This document shows, piece after piece, positions 1 through 10,364 of a stretch of DNA of 64,000 bases. Below the pieces are notes generated by a model. The model was not told the DNA's origin, did no database searches, and was given only the letters and a program-made list of their open reading frames with translations. The position numbers were made by a program, and so were the translations under genes. Origin of the DNA: Tepidiphilus sp. J10 (GTDB taxonomy: Bacteria > Pseudomonadota > Gammaproteobacteria > Burkholderiales > Thiobacillaceae); the NCBI GenBank assembly GCA_945897955.1, contig CAMDGQ010000005.1:18616-82615 (forward strand), read 5' to 3'. How positions within the stretch are numbered: position 1 is the stretch's first letter; every line of letters begins with the position of its first letter.

Positions 1-1091
1 ACAAGTTCAAGGCCTGGGGCATGGGACACGAATTCCTGCTCGGCATGGAGTATTTGAAGGAAGACAGCTTCCGCAACGGCTTGCAGAACGTCGGCGGCAC
101 CACCAGCGCCAACCCGCCACGCTTCACGCCTTACCTGGCTTCCACCACGGCGACGCCGACCACCTTCAAATCCGATTCCTACGCGGCTTACTTCCAGGAC
201 ACGATCGAATTTGTGCCGAACTGGAAAGCCACGCTGGGCGCGCGGCGTGACCAGATGGACGCCACCTACTCCAGCGTGACCTCGCCCGCGCTGAAGTACG
301 GCGAATGGAGCACCCGCGCCGCGCTGTCCTACCATCCCGCGGACGAAACCCACTATTACCTCGGCTTCAGCGATTCCTTCAGCCCGACCGCCGACCTGTA
401 CCAGCTCACCGTCGCGCCGCAGCCGGCAGAGCGCAGCAAAGTGCTGGAACTGGGCGCCAAATGGATGCTGTTCGAGGGCGATCTCGCGCTCCGGGCGGCG
501 CTGTATCGCGCCGACAAGGATTGGGAACGCAATACCGATCTGGAATCCACCGCCGCGATTCTGACAAAGAAGCGGCGCACCGACGGTTTCGAGCTGGAAG
601 TGGCCGGACGCGTCAACGAGAACTGGGAAGTGTTCTCCGGCCTGGCCTTGATGGACGCGAAGATTCTCGACACCGCCGAAAACATCAATGCAACCACGGG
701 CGTCATCACCAAGGGCAATCTCGCCTACATCGGCCAGCGCGCGCGCAACACGCCCAGGTACACCTTCAACCTGTGGAGCACCTACACGCTCGGCGGTGGT
801 TGGAAAGTGGGCGGCGGGGTGGAAGCCAAGGGCGACCGTTACGGCTACAACCCCAGTGGCGCCGGCGCGATTCCCACCCTGCCGGGCGGCGCCGAATTCC
901 ATCCCAACACCGCGCCGGCATACGAGCGCTGGGACGCGATGCTCGCTTACGAACAGAAGAAGTGGGGCGTTCGCCTCAACGTGCAGAACCTGTTCGACAA
1001 GGTCTATTACGACTCGGTCTACGACAACGGCGGCTTCACCGTGCCGGGCGCCAAGCGCAAGTTGATCCTGACCGGCGAGTACAAATTCTGA
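1..1091 (+). CDS. TonB-dependent outer-membrane receptor, C-terminal part
   Basis: The reading frame is open from the first bases, so the N-terminus (signal peptide, TonB box and plug domain) lies outside the window. About 360 residues of beta-barrel are visible. They show alternating aromatic and polar strands, the barrel motif in which a LGFSDSFSPTADLY-type strand is followed by LELGAKW, a late NVQNLFDKVYYDSVY segment and the C-terminal EYKF aromatic end used for outer-membrane insertion. Receptors of this class import ferric siderophores or other metal chelates using TonB energy. A PiuC-type hydroxylase follows 63 bp downstream, a pairing usual for siderophore receptors, so iron uptake is the likely role. 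The ligand cannot be read from this part. Confidence 0.9.
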   Translation, partial: KFKAWGMGHEFLLGMEYLKEDSFRNGLQNVGGTTSANPPRFTPYLASTTATPTTFKSDSYAAYFQDTIEFVPNWKATLGARRDQMDATYSSVTSPALKYGEWSTRAALSYHPADETHYYLGFSDSFSPTADLYQLTVAPQPAERSKVLELGAKWMLFEGDLALRAALYRADKDWERNTDLESTAAILTKKRRTDGFELEVAGRVNENWEVFSGLALMDAKILDTAENINATTGVITKGNLAYIGQRARNTPRYTFNLWSTYTLGGGWKVGGGVEAKGDRYGYNPSGAGAIPTLPGGAEFHPNTAPAYERWDAMLAYEQKKWGVRLNVQNLFDKVYYDSVYDNGGFTVPGAKRKLILTGEYKF

Positions 1092-1154
1092 TCGTGTCCG
1101 CTGTCATTTACGCCAAGGGCGTGAATGACGGTATTTCTCAGGATTACAGCCCCC

Positions 1155-1835
1155 ATGCTCCTCACCATCGACGACATCCTCACCCCGGAAGAACTCGCCA
1201 AAGCGCGCGATCTGCTGGATCGCTCGCTTTGGGCCAGCGGCCAGATCACCGCCGGCACGCAGGCGGCGCGGGCCAAGAACAACCGGCAACTGGCGGAGGA
1301 TGCCGAGCATCTGCCGGCCTTGCGTCGACTGGTGCTGGCGGCATTGCAGCGCAATCCGATGTTCTTCACGGCGGCGCTGCCGCTGAAAATCCTGCCGCCG
1401 TTCTTCAACCGCTACGGCGGCGACGCCAACCATTACGGCTGGCATACCGACAACGCCATGCGCTTAGCACCCGATAGCGGCTATGTTCGCGCCGATGTCT
1501 CGGCGACCCTGTTTCTGTCCGACCCGGAAGAATACGAAGGCGGCCTGCTCACCATCGAGGACACCTTCGGCAACCACGGCGTCAAACTCAAGGCGGGCAG
1601 CATGGTGCTGTATCCGTCCTCCTCGATCCATCAAGTGACCGCCGTGACGCGCGGCCAACGCAGCGCCTGCTTCATGTTCATCGAAAGCATGGTGCGCGAC
1701 CCCGGCCAACGGCGGCTGCTGTTCGACATGGACATGGCCTTGCTCGACCTGCGCGCGCGGTTGGGCGAAGCTGATTCGGTAGTGCGCCTGACCGGCGCGT
1801 ACCACAACCTGTTGAGACGCTGGGCAAGCTCATGA
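1155..1835 (+). CDS. piuC: Fe(II)/2-oxoglutarate-dependent PKHD-type hydroxylase (PiuC/YbiX family)
   Basis: The 226-residue product has the family's iron-binding triad: H97 and D99 in GWHTDN and H159 in SSIHQ, with R169 placed to bind 2-oxoglutarate. The SDPEEYEGGLL and GSMVLYPSSSIHQV blocks are typical of PiuC/YbiX proteins. The start at 1155 gives the standard N-terminus MLLTIDDIL; an in-frame ATG at 1125 would add ten atypical residues. These proteins are encoded beside TonB-dependent siderophore receptors and belong to the iron-starvation response, but the substrate is not firmly known. Here the gene follows the receptor by 63 bp on the same strand, which suggests co-transcription. Confidence 0.92.
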   Translation: MLLTIDDILTPEELAKARDLLDRSLWASGQITAGTQAARAKNNRQLAEDAEHLPALRRLVLAALQRNPMFFTAALPLKILPPFFNRYGGDANHYGWHTDNAMRLAPDSGYVRADVSATLFLSDPEEYEGGLLTIEDTFGNHGVKLKAGSMVLYPSSSIHQVTAVTRGQRSACFMFIESMVRDPGQRRLLFDMDMALLDLRARLGEADSVVRLTGAYHNLLRRWASS

Positions 1836-1925
1836 GCCGCCTGGCACAACCGAGCGATCAGGCCTTTTCTTGTTCGCGATTTCCTTTGTCAGCCAGCCAC
1901 CCGGACGCGGTTTTTCCCTCCAGCT

Positions 1926-1948
1926 GCGGGCAGCCCGCTGATTTTTTT
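1926..1948 (+). terminator. Possible short hairpin with T-run upstream of the oxidase gene
   Basis: A 5-bp stem GCGGG/CCCGC with a three-base loop is followed by TGATTTTTTT. It could terminate the receptor-piuC transcript. The stem is short and it ends at the start codon of the next gene, so termination or attenuation is only a suggestion. Confidence 0.3.
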
Positions 1949-1949
1949 C

Positions 1950-3035
1950 ATGTCTGAACCGCGCCTGGACAGCTTGCCGGCCGCTATCGAAACGGCCGGC
2001 GACTATGAAGCCCATGCCGCCACCCGGCTCGACCCGGTCGCCTGGCGCTATCTGCAAGACGGCAGCGGCAAGGGATTGACGCTGGCCGCCAATCGACGGG
2101 CGTTCGAAGCGGCAAGCCTGCTGCCGCGTCCGCTGGTCGATGTGCGCGGCGGCCATACCCGCCTGAACCTGTTCGGTCAGACACTGGCGCATCCGATCAT
2201 GCTGGCGCCGATTGCCTATCAACGACTGTTTCATGCCGATGGCGAATGCGCCAGCGCGATGGCCGCCGCGGCCCAGGGCGGCGCTTTCTGGGTCAGCAGT
2301 CTGGCCAGCCAGACGCTGGAAAGCATCGCCGATGCCAGTCGGCAAACCGGCGACGCGCCCTGGTTCCAGCTTTATTGGCAGGGCGAGCGCGCTTCCACCT
2401 TGCGCCTGACGCGGCGCGCCGAAGCGGCGGGCTATCCAGTGCTGATGCTGACTGTCGATGCGCCGGTGAAACTGGCCACGCTGCAACTCCCCGGCGCCGT
2501 TCAGGCGGTCAACCTGGAACGACCGCTGACGGCAGACCCGCCACCGCCAAACGGCAGCCCGGTATTCGATGGCTGGATGGCGCGGGCGCCGACCTGGGAC
2601 GACCTAGCCTGGCTGCGCGACCAGCTTCGTCAACCTCTGATCCTCAAGGGCATCCTGCATCCCGATGACGCCGAACACGCGATCAGGCTGGGTTGCGACG
2701 GGCTGGTGGTGTCGAATCACGGCGGTCGCGTCCTCGATGGCGCGCCGGCCAGCCTCGACGCACTGCCGGAGATACTGGCGCGGGTGGCGGGGAGGGTTCC
2801 GGTTCTGCTCGATAGCGGCATCCGCGATGGCCGCGATGTGTTCAAGGCGCTCAGCCTGGGGGCCAGCGCGGTGCTGCTTGGACGGCCCTATATCTGGGGC
2901 CTGACCAGCGCGGGGGCGATCGGCGTCGCCCATGTCATTCGCCTGTTGCGCGACGAACTGGAGATGTCGATGGCGCTATGCGGCTGCAAGACGCTGGCGG
3001 ACTTGAATATGTCGCAACGCGGCCACGCCGCGTAG
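1950..3035 (+). CDS. FMN-dependent alpha-hydroxy-acid oxidase/dehydrogenase
   Basis: This 361-residue protein belongs to the glycolate oxidase/L-lactate dehydrogenase family of TIM-barrel flavoproteins. Visible features are the substrate/FMN strand MLAPIAYQRL, the LILKGIL lysine strand, the catalytic block SNHGGRVLDGAPASLDALP containing the active-site histidine and arginine, and the FMN phosphate-binding DSGIRDGRDVFKALSLGAS and GRPYIWGL segments. It oxidises a short 2-hydroxy acid such as lactate or glycolate to the 2-oxo acid. The acceptor (oxygen, quinone or cytochrome) and exact substrate cannot be told from sequence. No transmembrane segment is obvious. It lies 114 bp downstream of piuC on the same strand. 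Confidence 0.92.
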   Translation: MSEPRLDSLPAAIETAGDYEAHAATRLDPVAWRYLQDGSGKGLTLAANRRAFEAASLLPRPLVDVRGGHTRLNLFGQTLAHPIMLAPIAYQRLFHADGECASAMAAAAQGGAFWVSSLASQTLESIADASRQTGDAPWFQLYWQGERASTLRLTRRAEAAGYPVLMLTVDAPVKLATLQLPGAVQAVNLERPLTADPPPPNGSPVFDGWMARAPTWDDLAWLRDQLRQPLILKGILHPDDAEHAIRLGCDGLVVSNHGGRVLDGAPASLDALPEILARVAGRVPVLLDSGIRDGRDVFKALSLGASAVLLGRPYIWGLTSAGAIGVAHVIRLLRDELEMSMALCGCKTLADLNMSQRGHAA

Positions 3036-3264
3036 CCTCGGGACGACCAGCTCCGCCAACACCGCGCCTCACGCCAATTACTCGGCGATGCGGATGAACC
3101 AGCTCAAACCCGTTCGCGCCGGCGCGATAACTGGAACCCGTTCCACCTGATATCCCCGCTCCGCATCAAGCGGTAACTTGATTTCTTCACAAGCGCGGGG
3201 TGGAGAGCGCGGCAGGCTGAAGATGGTCGATAACAGCAACGGATTTCCCCCGTAAAATCGCCGC

Positions 3265-5264
<2,000 letters not shown>

Positions 5265-5279
5265 TATCTGGAGATAAAC

Positions 5280-6101
5280 ATGCACAAACCATTCCGCCTT
5301 ACCCTCTCCCTGATTGCCTTGTCACTCGCCGCACTCGGCGTTTCCAGCCAGGTGCTGGCGCAACAACCGATTCTCATCACCCCCGCAGGCGCCCCCAATC
5401 CTTACCTGCCCAGCGCATTCCCGTCGCCCTTGCCGTTCGGTCTGCCGACCATCGGCCTGCCCACGCTGCCCAGCTTGCCGAGTCTGCCGACGCTACCCGG
5501 CATTCCCGATCTGCGTGGCATTCCGGTGCCGCTCATCGGCACGCTGTCGCCTACGCCGACCAAACCTTACACGATGCGCCCCGGCATTCCGGACGGCGTC
5601 AAGACGCAGATGATGCAGATGATGATGCCGATCATGAGCAGCGTATTCCGCATGTCGATGCCGGATGCGATGAACTGGTTCACGCTGAAAATCAAGGCCA
5701 AGCCGGGCCTGAGCTTTGACGATGTTGTCGAGTCGATGATGCTGCGCGCCAACAAGCTGAACTTCAAATATGTTGGCAACAACCTGATGTACAAGGATTT
5801 TCAGGCTGTGCTGGGCGACATGACGGCGCCGCGAATCGAAGTGCACAGCTTCTGCGACATCGCCGTTGGCCGCGATCTGCTCAAGATCAGCCCGGAATTC
5901 CTGGTATTCCTGCCCTGTCGGATCGGCGTCATGGAAGATGCCGACAAGCAAATCTGGGTAATGATGCTGGACTGGAACCTGGAATGGATCGGCGGTTACG
6001 AGAAACAGATGGGCGTATCGCCGGAACTCTCCAAGGGCGCCATCGATATCCGCAAGAAGATGGCGGAAATCATGCAGGCCGGCGCCGACGGCGATCTTTG
6101 A
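5280..6101 (+). CDS. Secreted proline-rich DUF302-domain protein
   Basis: The 273-residue protein begins with a Sec signal peptide (MHKPFRLTLSLIALSLAALG, cleaved near VLAQQ). A low-complexity segment of about 70 residues follows, rich in Pro, Leu and Ser (LPTLPSLPSLPTLPGIP). A methionine-rich stretch (QMMQMMMPIM) comes next, and from about residue 135 a DUF302-type domain with the hallmark FLPCRIGVMED strand and a final WVMMLDWN block. DUF302 domains have no settled biochemical role but recur in exported proteins of sulfur-oxidising bacteria. The gene starts 15 bp after glnB and is probably co-transcribed with it. The linker may span the periplasm. It converges on amiC with only 5 bp between stop codons. 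Confidence 0.8.
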   Translation: MHKPFRLTLSLIALSLAALGVSSQVLAQQPILITPAGAPNPYLPSAFPSPLPFGLPTIGLPTLPSLPSLPTLPGIPDLRGIPVPLIGTLSPTPTKPYTMRPGIPDGVKTQMMQMMMPIMSSVFRMSMPDAMNWFTLKIKAKPGLSFDDVVESMMLRANKLNFKYVGNNLMYKDFQAVLGDMTAPRIEVHSFCDIAVGRDLLKISPEFLVFLPCRIGVMEDADKQIWVMMLDWNLEWIGGYEKQMGVSPELSKGAIDIRKKMAEIMQAGADGDL

Positions 6102-6106
6102 TAAAG

Positions 6107-7492
6107 CTATAGGTTCTGCGCAACCTTGCTGCGCGAAAGCGGCGGGTTGCGATCGAAATAGCGCTTGATGCCGGTCACGATGGCGCTTGCCATCTTGTCC
6201 TGGTAATCGTCATCGTTGAGACGTTTTTCTTCCTCCGGGTTCGAGATGAACGCTGTCTCGATCAGGATGGAAGGAATGTCCGGCGCTTTCAGTACCGCAA
6301 AGCCCGCTTGTTCGACACGTGGTTTATGCAGCCGGTTGATGCCGCCGATTTCTTCCAGCACGGCTGACCCCACTTTCAGGCTGTCGCTGATCTGCGCGGT
6401 CTGTGAAAGATCGATCAGCGTCTGCTTCAGATACACGTCCTTCATGCCGACATTGACGCCGCCAATAAGGTCGGCGTCATTTTCGTTCTTTGCCAGCCAT
6501 TTCGCGGCAGCGGAGGTTGCGCCTTTTTCCGAAAGTGCAAACACCGAGGAGCCGCGCGCATGCGGCTTGATGAAGGCATCGGCATGCACCGAGACGAACA
6601 AGTCGGCCTGAGCGCGCCGCGCCTTGTTCACCCTTTCGTGCAACGGAATGAAATAGTCGCCATCGCGGGTCAGGTAAGCGCGCATGTTTTCCTGTTTGTC
6701 GATCAGCCCCTTGAGTCGACGAGCGATGGACAACGTGATGTCTTTCTCGTAGGAACCTTTGGCCCCCTTGGCACCGGGGTCTTCGCCGCCATGGCCGGCA
6801 TCGATGGCGATGGTGATCAGCCGGACGAATTCGGGTTTCTCAGGTTTGGCGACTGTATCGTGTTTCACCGGTTTTTCCGGCTTCACCACGCTACGCAGAT
6901 CAGTCACTTTCGACCCGGATTTTTCTTCCGCTTTGGCGGCCGACTTGGCTGCCTCGCTTCGCTTTTCAGCCGTCTCGATGGCGTCTTCGACCTGTTTCTC
7001 GAACGCATCCAGCGAGGCCGGGTAAATATCCATCACCAGGCGATGACCATAGTCACCCATCGGCTTCAGCGTGAACAGTTGCGGCATCGCCTCCGTCTTC
7101 AGTTCCACCACCAGACGGGTGACACCCGGCCGGTTGCGCGCCACGCGTATCGAGTTGATATAAACATCCTGTGGCGTGACCTTGCTGGCGACATCGGCGA
7201 GCATGGGCTCGGGATTGACGCCTTCGAGGTCGACAACGATGCGCTCCGGATTCTTCAGGCTGAAGTGCTTGTAGCGGATCGCCGCATCGAACTCGATGGC
7301 AATCCGACTGTATTCCGGCGAAGGCCAGACACGCGCCGCCTTGGCGATGATCGTCGTGACCGGTGCGGCGACAGCGGGAACGGTTTTGTCGACCGGATCG
7401 GCAGACAGCACCGGCAACGCCAGAAAAACGCCTGCGCACAGCGCCAGCAAGCGCCTGAAAGCGGTATTCAAAGTCCCAGCCGTCCCATGCAT
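6107..7492 (-). CDS. amiC: N-acetylmuramoyl-L-alanine amidase (AmiC type)
   Basis: A 461-residue periplasmic peptidoglycan amidase that separates daughter cells. It has an N-terminal signal peptide (LLALCAGVFLALPVLSA) and an AMIN domain that binds the cell wall (RIAIEFDAAIRYKHFSLKNP). A charged Ala/Lys/Glu linker follows, then the Amidase_3 catalytic domain. Zinc ligands are visible as IDAGHGGEDPGA, the following EKD, SVHADAF, and the catalytic LIETAFISNPEEE near the C-terminus. The start overlaps the 3' end of tsaE by 25 bp; tsaE-amiC coupling is common in proteobacteria. A few basic residues precede the signal peptide as expected. Confidence 0.95.
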   Translation of the reverse strand: MHGTAGTLNTAFRRLLALCAGVFLALPVLSADPVDKTVPAVAAPVTTIIAKAARVWPSPEYSRIAIEFDAAIRYKHFSLKNPERIVVDLEGVNPEPMLADVASKVTPQDVYINSIRVARNRPGVTRLVVELKTEAMPQLFTLKPMGDYGHRLVMDIYPASLDAFEKQVEDAIETAEKRSEAAKSAAKAEEKSGSKVTDLRSVVKPEKPVKHDTVAKPEKPEFVRLITIAIDAGHGGEDPGAKGAKGSYEKDITLSIARRLKGLIDKQENMRAYLTRDGDYFIPLHERVNKARRAQADLFVSVHADAFIKPHARGSSVFALSEKGATSAAAKWLAKNENDADLIGGVNVGMKDVYLKQTLIDLSQTAQISDSLKVGSAVLEEIGGINRLHKPRVEQAGFAVLKAPDIPSILIETAFISNPEEEKRLNDDDYQDKMASAIVTGIKRYFDRNPPLSRSKVAQNL

Positions 7493-7959
7493 GCGCGTCC
7501 TGCCTCCGTCAAGGCTTCAAGGCGAATCCTGCGTCCGCTATCCGGAATTTCGAACAGCACCCGCAAATCCGGTTGCGGCAAGCGTCCGCCGGCTTTCGCA
7601 GGCCATTCGACCAAACAAACACTGTCTGCATTGAAATATTCACGAAACCCCGCGTCTTCCCACTCATCTGGATCAGTGAATCTATACAAATCAAAGTGAT
7701 ATAGATTAAACCTCGACAACTCATAAAGTTCAACCAAAGTATAGGTCGGGCTCTTGACTCGGCCGGAAAAACCCAGTTCCCGCAACACGCCGCGCGTCAA
7801 GGTGGTTTTGCCCGCGCCCAGATCGCCCACCAACCAGATGTTCAGGCCTGCGGCAAGCGCGCGCGCCAGCCGTGCGCCCAGAACCAGCGTGGCGTTTTCG
7901 TCCGGCAAGTCGATACAAATATCCGCTGGCTGGCTCACGTTATCATCCCTGCATGCCAT
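7468..7959 (-). CDS. tsaE: tRNA t6A37 biosynthesis ATPase TsaE
   Basis: TsaE is the P-loop ATPase that works with TsaB and TsaD to make N6-threonylcarbamoyladenosine at tRNA position 37. The protein carries the Walker A loop GDLGAGKTT, the switch segment VKSPTYTLVELYEL and the NLYHFDLYRF strand typical of the family, ending in the VEWPAK motif. Length is about 156-163 residues. Two starts are credible: ATG at 7959 with AGG five bases ahead, or GTG at 7938 preceded by AGGGA. The GTG would leave a 14-bp gap to the divergent queG, whereas the ATG overlaps the queG start by 7 bp. It is transcribed with amiC. Confidence 0.93.
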   Translation of the reverse strand: MACRDDNVSQPADICIDLPDENATLVLGARLARALAAGLNIWLVGDLGAGKTTLTRGVLRELGFSGRVKSPTYTLVELYELSRFNLYHFDLYRFTDPDEWEDAGFREYFNADSVCLVEWPAKAGGRLPQPDLRVLFEIPDSGRRIRLEALTEAGRACMGRLGL

Positions 7960-9047
7960 CAAAACCTGACTCAGCAACATTGGCCGGACTGAAGCCCCGC
8001 ATGCGCGCCTGGGGGCAGGAACTGGGCTTCAGCGCCATCGGCTTTGCGGCGACAGATCTGGGCGATGCTGAACACGGACTCATGGCTTGGCTTGCGGCTG
8101 GCTATCACGGTGGAATGGATTATATGGCGCGCCATGGCGCCAACCGCGCAAAGCCGGCCGAATTGCTGCCCGGCACCGCCACTATCATCAGCGCGCGCAT
8201 GGATTATCTGCCGGACGCAGCCGATGCCTGGTGCAACCTGGCTGATCCTGAGCGCGCCTACGTTTCCCGCTATGCCCTCGGGCGTGATTACCACAAACTG
8301 ATTCGCGGCCGCTTGCAGCAACTTGGCGAACGTCTGGCGGCGGCGACAGGCGGCTGCATGTTCCGCGCTTTCAGCGACAGCGCCCCGGTGATGGAGGTCG
8401 AACTGGCCGGAAAGGCGGCTCTGGGCTGGCGCGGCAAGCACACCTTGCTGCTTGATCGCTGTGGTTCCTGGTCATTTCTTGGCGAACTGTTTGTCGATCT
8501 CGCCTTTGAACCCGATGTGCCCGGAGCCGGCCATTGCGGTTCGTGCCAGGCCTGCATCGAAATCTGTCCGACCCAAGCAATCCTGGCCCCCTACAAACTC
8601 GACGCGCGGCGCTGCATTTCCTATCTCACCATCGAACATGCCGGCCCGGTTCCCATCGAACTGCGTCCACTCATGGGCAACCGCATCTATGGTTGTGACG
8701 ACTGCCAACTCGCCTGCCCGTGGAACCGCTTCGCCCGGTTCAGCGCGGAGCCCGATTTTCAGGCGCGCAATCAGCTCGACAGTACGACCTTGCTGGAAAT
8801 CTTCGCCTGGAATGAAAGCGAATTCCTTAAACGGCTGGAAGGTTCGGCAATCCGCCGGATCGGCCATGAACGCTGGTTGCGCAACATCGCCATTGCCCTG
8901 GGCAACGCCCTCGCCCATGCACCTGAAAACGCGGCCGCCATTGTCAACGCTTTGCATGCTCGCTCAGACCACCCGTCGGCGCAGTTGCGTGAGCATCTAC
9001 AATGGGCGCTTTCCCAGCAGAGCAGAAACAATGCCGACCGAACTTGA
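7953..9047 (+). CDS. queG: Epoxyqueuosine reductase
   Basis: QueG performs the last step of queuosine synthesis in tRNA, reducing epoxyqueuosine with a cobalamin cofactor and two [4Fe-4S] clusters. The 364-residue product shows both cluster motifs: C195, C198, C201 and C205 in CGSCQACIEICP, and C221 with C248, C251 and C255 in GCDDCQLACPW. The conserved FSDSAPVMEVELA segment carries the proton-donor aspartate. A C-terminal HEAT-like helical tail follows (RRIGHERWLRNIAIALGNAL). The start at 7953 gives MPSKPDSATL. It overlaps murI by 17 bp and is divergent from tsaE with almost no space for a promoter. Confidence 0.95.
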   Translation: MPSKPDSATLAGLKPRMRAWGQELGFSAIGFAATDLGDAEHGLMAWLAAGYHGGMDYMARHGANRAKPAELLPGTATIISARMDYLPDAADAWCNLADPERAYVSRYALGRDYHKLIRGRLQQLGERLAAATGGCMFRAFSDSAPVMEVELAGKAALGWRGKHTLLLDRCGSWSFLGELFVDLAFEPDVPGAGHCGSCQACIEICPTQAILAPYKLDARRCISYLTIEHAGPVPIELRPLMGNRIYGCDDCQLACPWNRFARFSAEPDFQARNQLDSTTLLEIFAWNESEFLKRLEGSAIRRIGHERWLRNIAIALGNALAHAPENAAAIVNALHARSDHPSAQLREHLQWALSQQSRNNADRT

Positions 9048-9843
9048 TCCGCGCAGCCCGATTGGTGTCTTCGATTCCGGCGTCGGCGGTCTCACCGTTG
9101 TGCGTGCGCTGATGGAGCGCCTGCCGTTCGAGTCGATTCATTATTTTGGCGACACCGCGCGTGTGCCTTACGGCGTCAAGTCTGTACAGACCATTGCGCA
9201 TTACACGACGCAAATCGCCGAATTTCTGCTTGAAAAACGCGTCAAGGTTCTGATCATCGCCTGCAACACGATGGCTGCCGTAGCCGCCCAGGTCGTGCGC
9301 GACCTGTCGCCGACCCCGGTACTCGACGTCATCGACGCCGGTGCGCTGGCCGCGCTGGCCGCCACACGCAGTCGCCGCATCGGCGTCATCGGCACGCCGA
9401 CCACGATCAACAGCAACGCCTACGCCCGCGCCATCCACAGCATCGAACCCGATGTGCGCCTGACCTCGCAAGCCTGCGCTCTGCTGGTGCCGCTGGTCGA
9501 GGAAGGCTGGCTGGATCATCAGGTAACGCGCCTGACCGCACAGGAGTACCTGAAACCGGTGTTGGCCGAGCAGGTCGACAGCCTGGTCCTGGGTTGCACG
9601 CATTACCCATTACTGAAATCGCTGTTGCAGGAAGTTGTCGGCCCCGGCATCACCCTGGTCGATTCCGCCGACGCCATGGCTGAACAGACCGCTGCGCTGC
9701 TCACCGACCTGAACCTGCACAACCCGAACAGAACTGCGCCCGAGTACCATTTCTGGGTGACCGATGTACCGCTACGCTTCCAGACCATCGGCGAGCGTTT
9801 TCTCGGTCGCAGCCTGAGCAACGTGCATGTCGTGCAGTGGTAG
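9031..9843 (+). CDS. murI: Glutamate racemase
   Basis: This 270-residue cofactor-independent racemase supplies D-glutamate for peptidoglycan. The N-terminal IGVFDSGVGGLTV motif, the first catalytic cysteine C78 in IIACNTMAA and the second, C189, in LGCTHYPLL are all present with normal spacing. The FGDTARVPYG substrate loop is intact. The start codon lies inside the end of queG (17-bp overlap), implying translational coupling. The 3' end is followed by an FNR-like site and the promoter of a cytochrome c gene. Confidence 0.96.
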   Translation: MPTELDPRSPIGVFDSGVGGLTVVRALMERLPFESIHYFGDTARVPYGVKSVQTIAHYTTQIAEFLLEKRVKVLIIACNTMAAVAAQVVRDLSPTPVLDVIDAGALAALAATRSRRIGVIGTPTTINSNAYARAIHSIEPDVRLTSQACALLVPLVEEGWLDHQVTRLTAQEYLKPVLAEQVDSLVLGCTHYPLLKSLLQEVVGPGITLVDSADAMAEQTAALLTDLNLHNPNRTAPEYHFWVTDVPLRFQTIGERFLGRSLSNVHVVQW

Positions 9844-9857
9844 CCCCATATTGGCAA

Positions 9858-9905
9858 TTGATTTAAGTCATTGCGCAGTGAGAACATTCGCATACACTTC
9901 GGCCC
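9858..9905 (+). promoter_or_regulatory. FNR/ANR-like box and promoter of the cytochrome c gene
   Basis: TTGATTTAAGTCAT (9858-9871) resembles the FNR/ANR/DNR consensus TTGAT-N4-ATCAA, with the left half perfect and three of five bases in the right half. A possible -10, TACACT, lies at 9893-9898. The implied start near 9905 puts the box centre close to -41, the class II activation position. It precedes the class I cytochrome c gene at 9952. The inference is oxygen- or nitrogen-oxide-responsive control. Confidence 0.5.
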
Positions 9906-9951
9906 GGTTTTTCCGGTCTTTTTTGTAGTTCAACCCTGAAAAGGAAATCTG

Positions 9952-10254
9952 ATGAAAGCACTCTCCGCAGTAGTCCTCGCCGCCGCAGTTCTGATGTCCG
10001 GCTCCGCCCTCGCCAGTGCCGATCTCGCCAAGAAGAACGGCTGCGTCGCCTGCCACGATGCCGCAGTGAAGAAGATCGGACCGACCTGGAAAGATATTGC
10101 AGCCAAGAACAAGGCCGACAAGGACGCCGAGAAAACCCTGGTCGCCGCGATCGCCAAGGGTGGCAAGGACAAATACGGCAAGATCCCGATGCCGCCGCAG
10201 CCGAAGGCCGCCGGCGACGCCGCCGCGCTGGCCAAGTGGATCATGACGCACTGA
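9952..10254 (+). CDS. Small periplasmic class I cytochrome c (c551/c552 type)
   Basis: The 100-residue precursor has a signal peptide (MKALSAVVLAAAVLMSGSALA) and a mature domain of about 80 residues. The single heme site is CVACH at residues 31-35, and the distal methionine ligand is M80 in KIPMPPQ. This matches the c551/c552 family of soluble electron carriers that feed terminal oxidases, nitrite reductase or cytochrome peroxidases. A good ribosome-binding site (AAAGGAAA) precedes the ATG. The upstream FNR-like box hints at induction under low oxygen. A hairpin terminator follows closely, so the gene is probably monocistronic. Confidence 0.95.
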   Translation: MKALSAVVLAAAVLMSGSALASADLAKKNGCVACHDAAVKKIGPTWKDIAAKNKADKDAEKTLVAAIAKGGKDKYGKIPMPPQPKAAGDAAALAKWIMTH

Positions 10255-10274
10255 TCTGCTGTCCATGCGGATTG

Positions 10275-10307
10275 AAAAACGTGGGCCTGGCCCGCGTTTT
10301 TCTTTTT
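10275..10307 (+). terminator. Rho-independent terminator after the cytochrome c gene
   Basis: AAAACGTGGG and CCCGCGTTTT pair (one G-T) around a short CCTGG loop and are followed by TTCTTTTT. It starts 20 bp after the cytochrome stop codon. Confidence 0.85.
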
Positions 10308-10364
10308 CCGGCATCAGTTTCGACACACCGGAATCCTGGGTAAAGGGTGTCTCAAGCCACGGAC

